Made by a program: the position numbers and the translations under genes | Assembly: GCA_025350775.1 (NCBI GenBank) | Contig: JANXXF010000496.1 | Coordinates: 1 to 14,734 of the forward strand | DNA: 14,734 nucleotides | Origin: Actinomycetes bacterium | Lineage (GTDB): Bacteria > Actinomycetota > Thermoleophilia > Gaiellales > Gaiellaceae | Reading direction: 5' to 3' | In this document: in pieces, positions 14,046 to 14,734 of the stretch | Numbering within the stretch: position 1 is the first letter of the stretch | How the letters are laid out: each line of letters opens with the position of its first letter | Notes under the pieces: generated by a model | Told to the model about the DNA's origin: nothing | The model's database searches: none | Seen by the model: the letters and a program-made list of their open reading frames with translations, nothing else

Positions 14046-14734
<689 letters not shown>

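Overview
The window is very GC-rich, with a strong G/C preference at third codon positions, several GTG starts and tightly packed genes, many with little spacer between them. Together with an acoXABC-type cluster, an EttA-type ABC-F protein and a secreted multi-ASH-domain protein, this points to a high-GC actinobacterium. My guess is a Thermoleophilia/Gaiellales/Solirubrobacterales-like soil lineage, but that placement is inference from style and gene content, not from a marker gene. No tRNA, rRNA, CRISPR array, insertion sequence or phage gene is visible; this looks like ordinary chromosome.

Layout. (1) 1-1383, minus strand: lutA and the 5' part of lutB, the iron-sulfur proteins of the lactate-oxidation complex, overlapping by 4 bp; lutB runs off the left edge. 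(2) 1424-1795, plus: a small three-helix membrane protein divergent from lutA, followed by a strong hairpin. (3) 2061-4552: a ten-helix membrane histidine kinase (plus) and an OmpR/PhoB response regulator (minus), convergent, with 3' ends overlapping by 22 bp. (4) 4801-9124, minus: acoX, acoA, acoB, acoC in transcription order, a TPP- and lipoyl-dependent acetoin (or related) dehydrogenase without an E3 gene. (5) 9305-10906, minus: a CaiB/BaiF-family CoA transferase with the three catalytic residues of alpha-methylacyl-CoA racemases, and upstream of it a stand-alone receiver protein. (6) 11148-13988, plus: a 946-residue secreted protein with five ASH-type Ig-like repeats, each with a pair of cysteines, ending in a domain that resembles a response-regulator receiver without its acidic pocket and conserved lysine. 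(7) 14037-14734, minus: the C-terminal half of EttA, running off the right edge; a long hairpin separates it from the secreted protein.

How the parts fit. The lut and aco genes both feed C2/C3 overflow products (L-lactate, acetoin) into central metabolism as pyruvate, acetyl-CoA and acetaldehyde, and the racemase-like enzyme acts on acyl-CoAs, so regions 1, 4 and 5 are catabolic. The kinase/regulator pair is probably a cognate two-component system of unknown signal. The most unusual item is the secreted ASH protein with its receiver-like tail, which faces a genuine single-domain receiver across a 241-bp divergent intergenic region.
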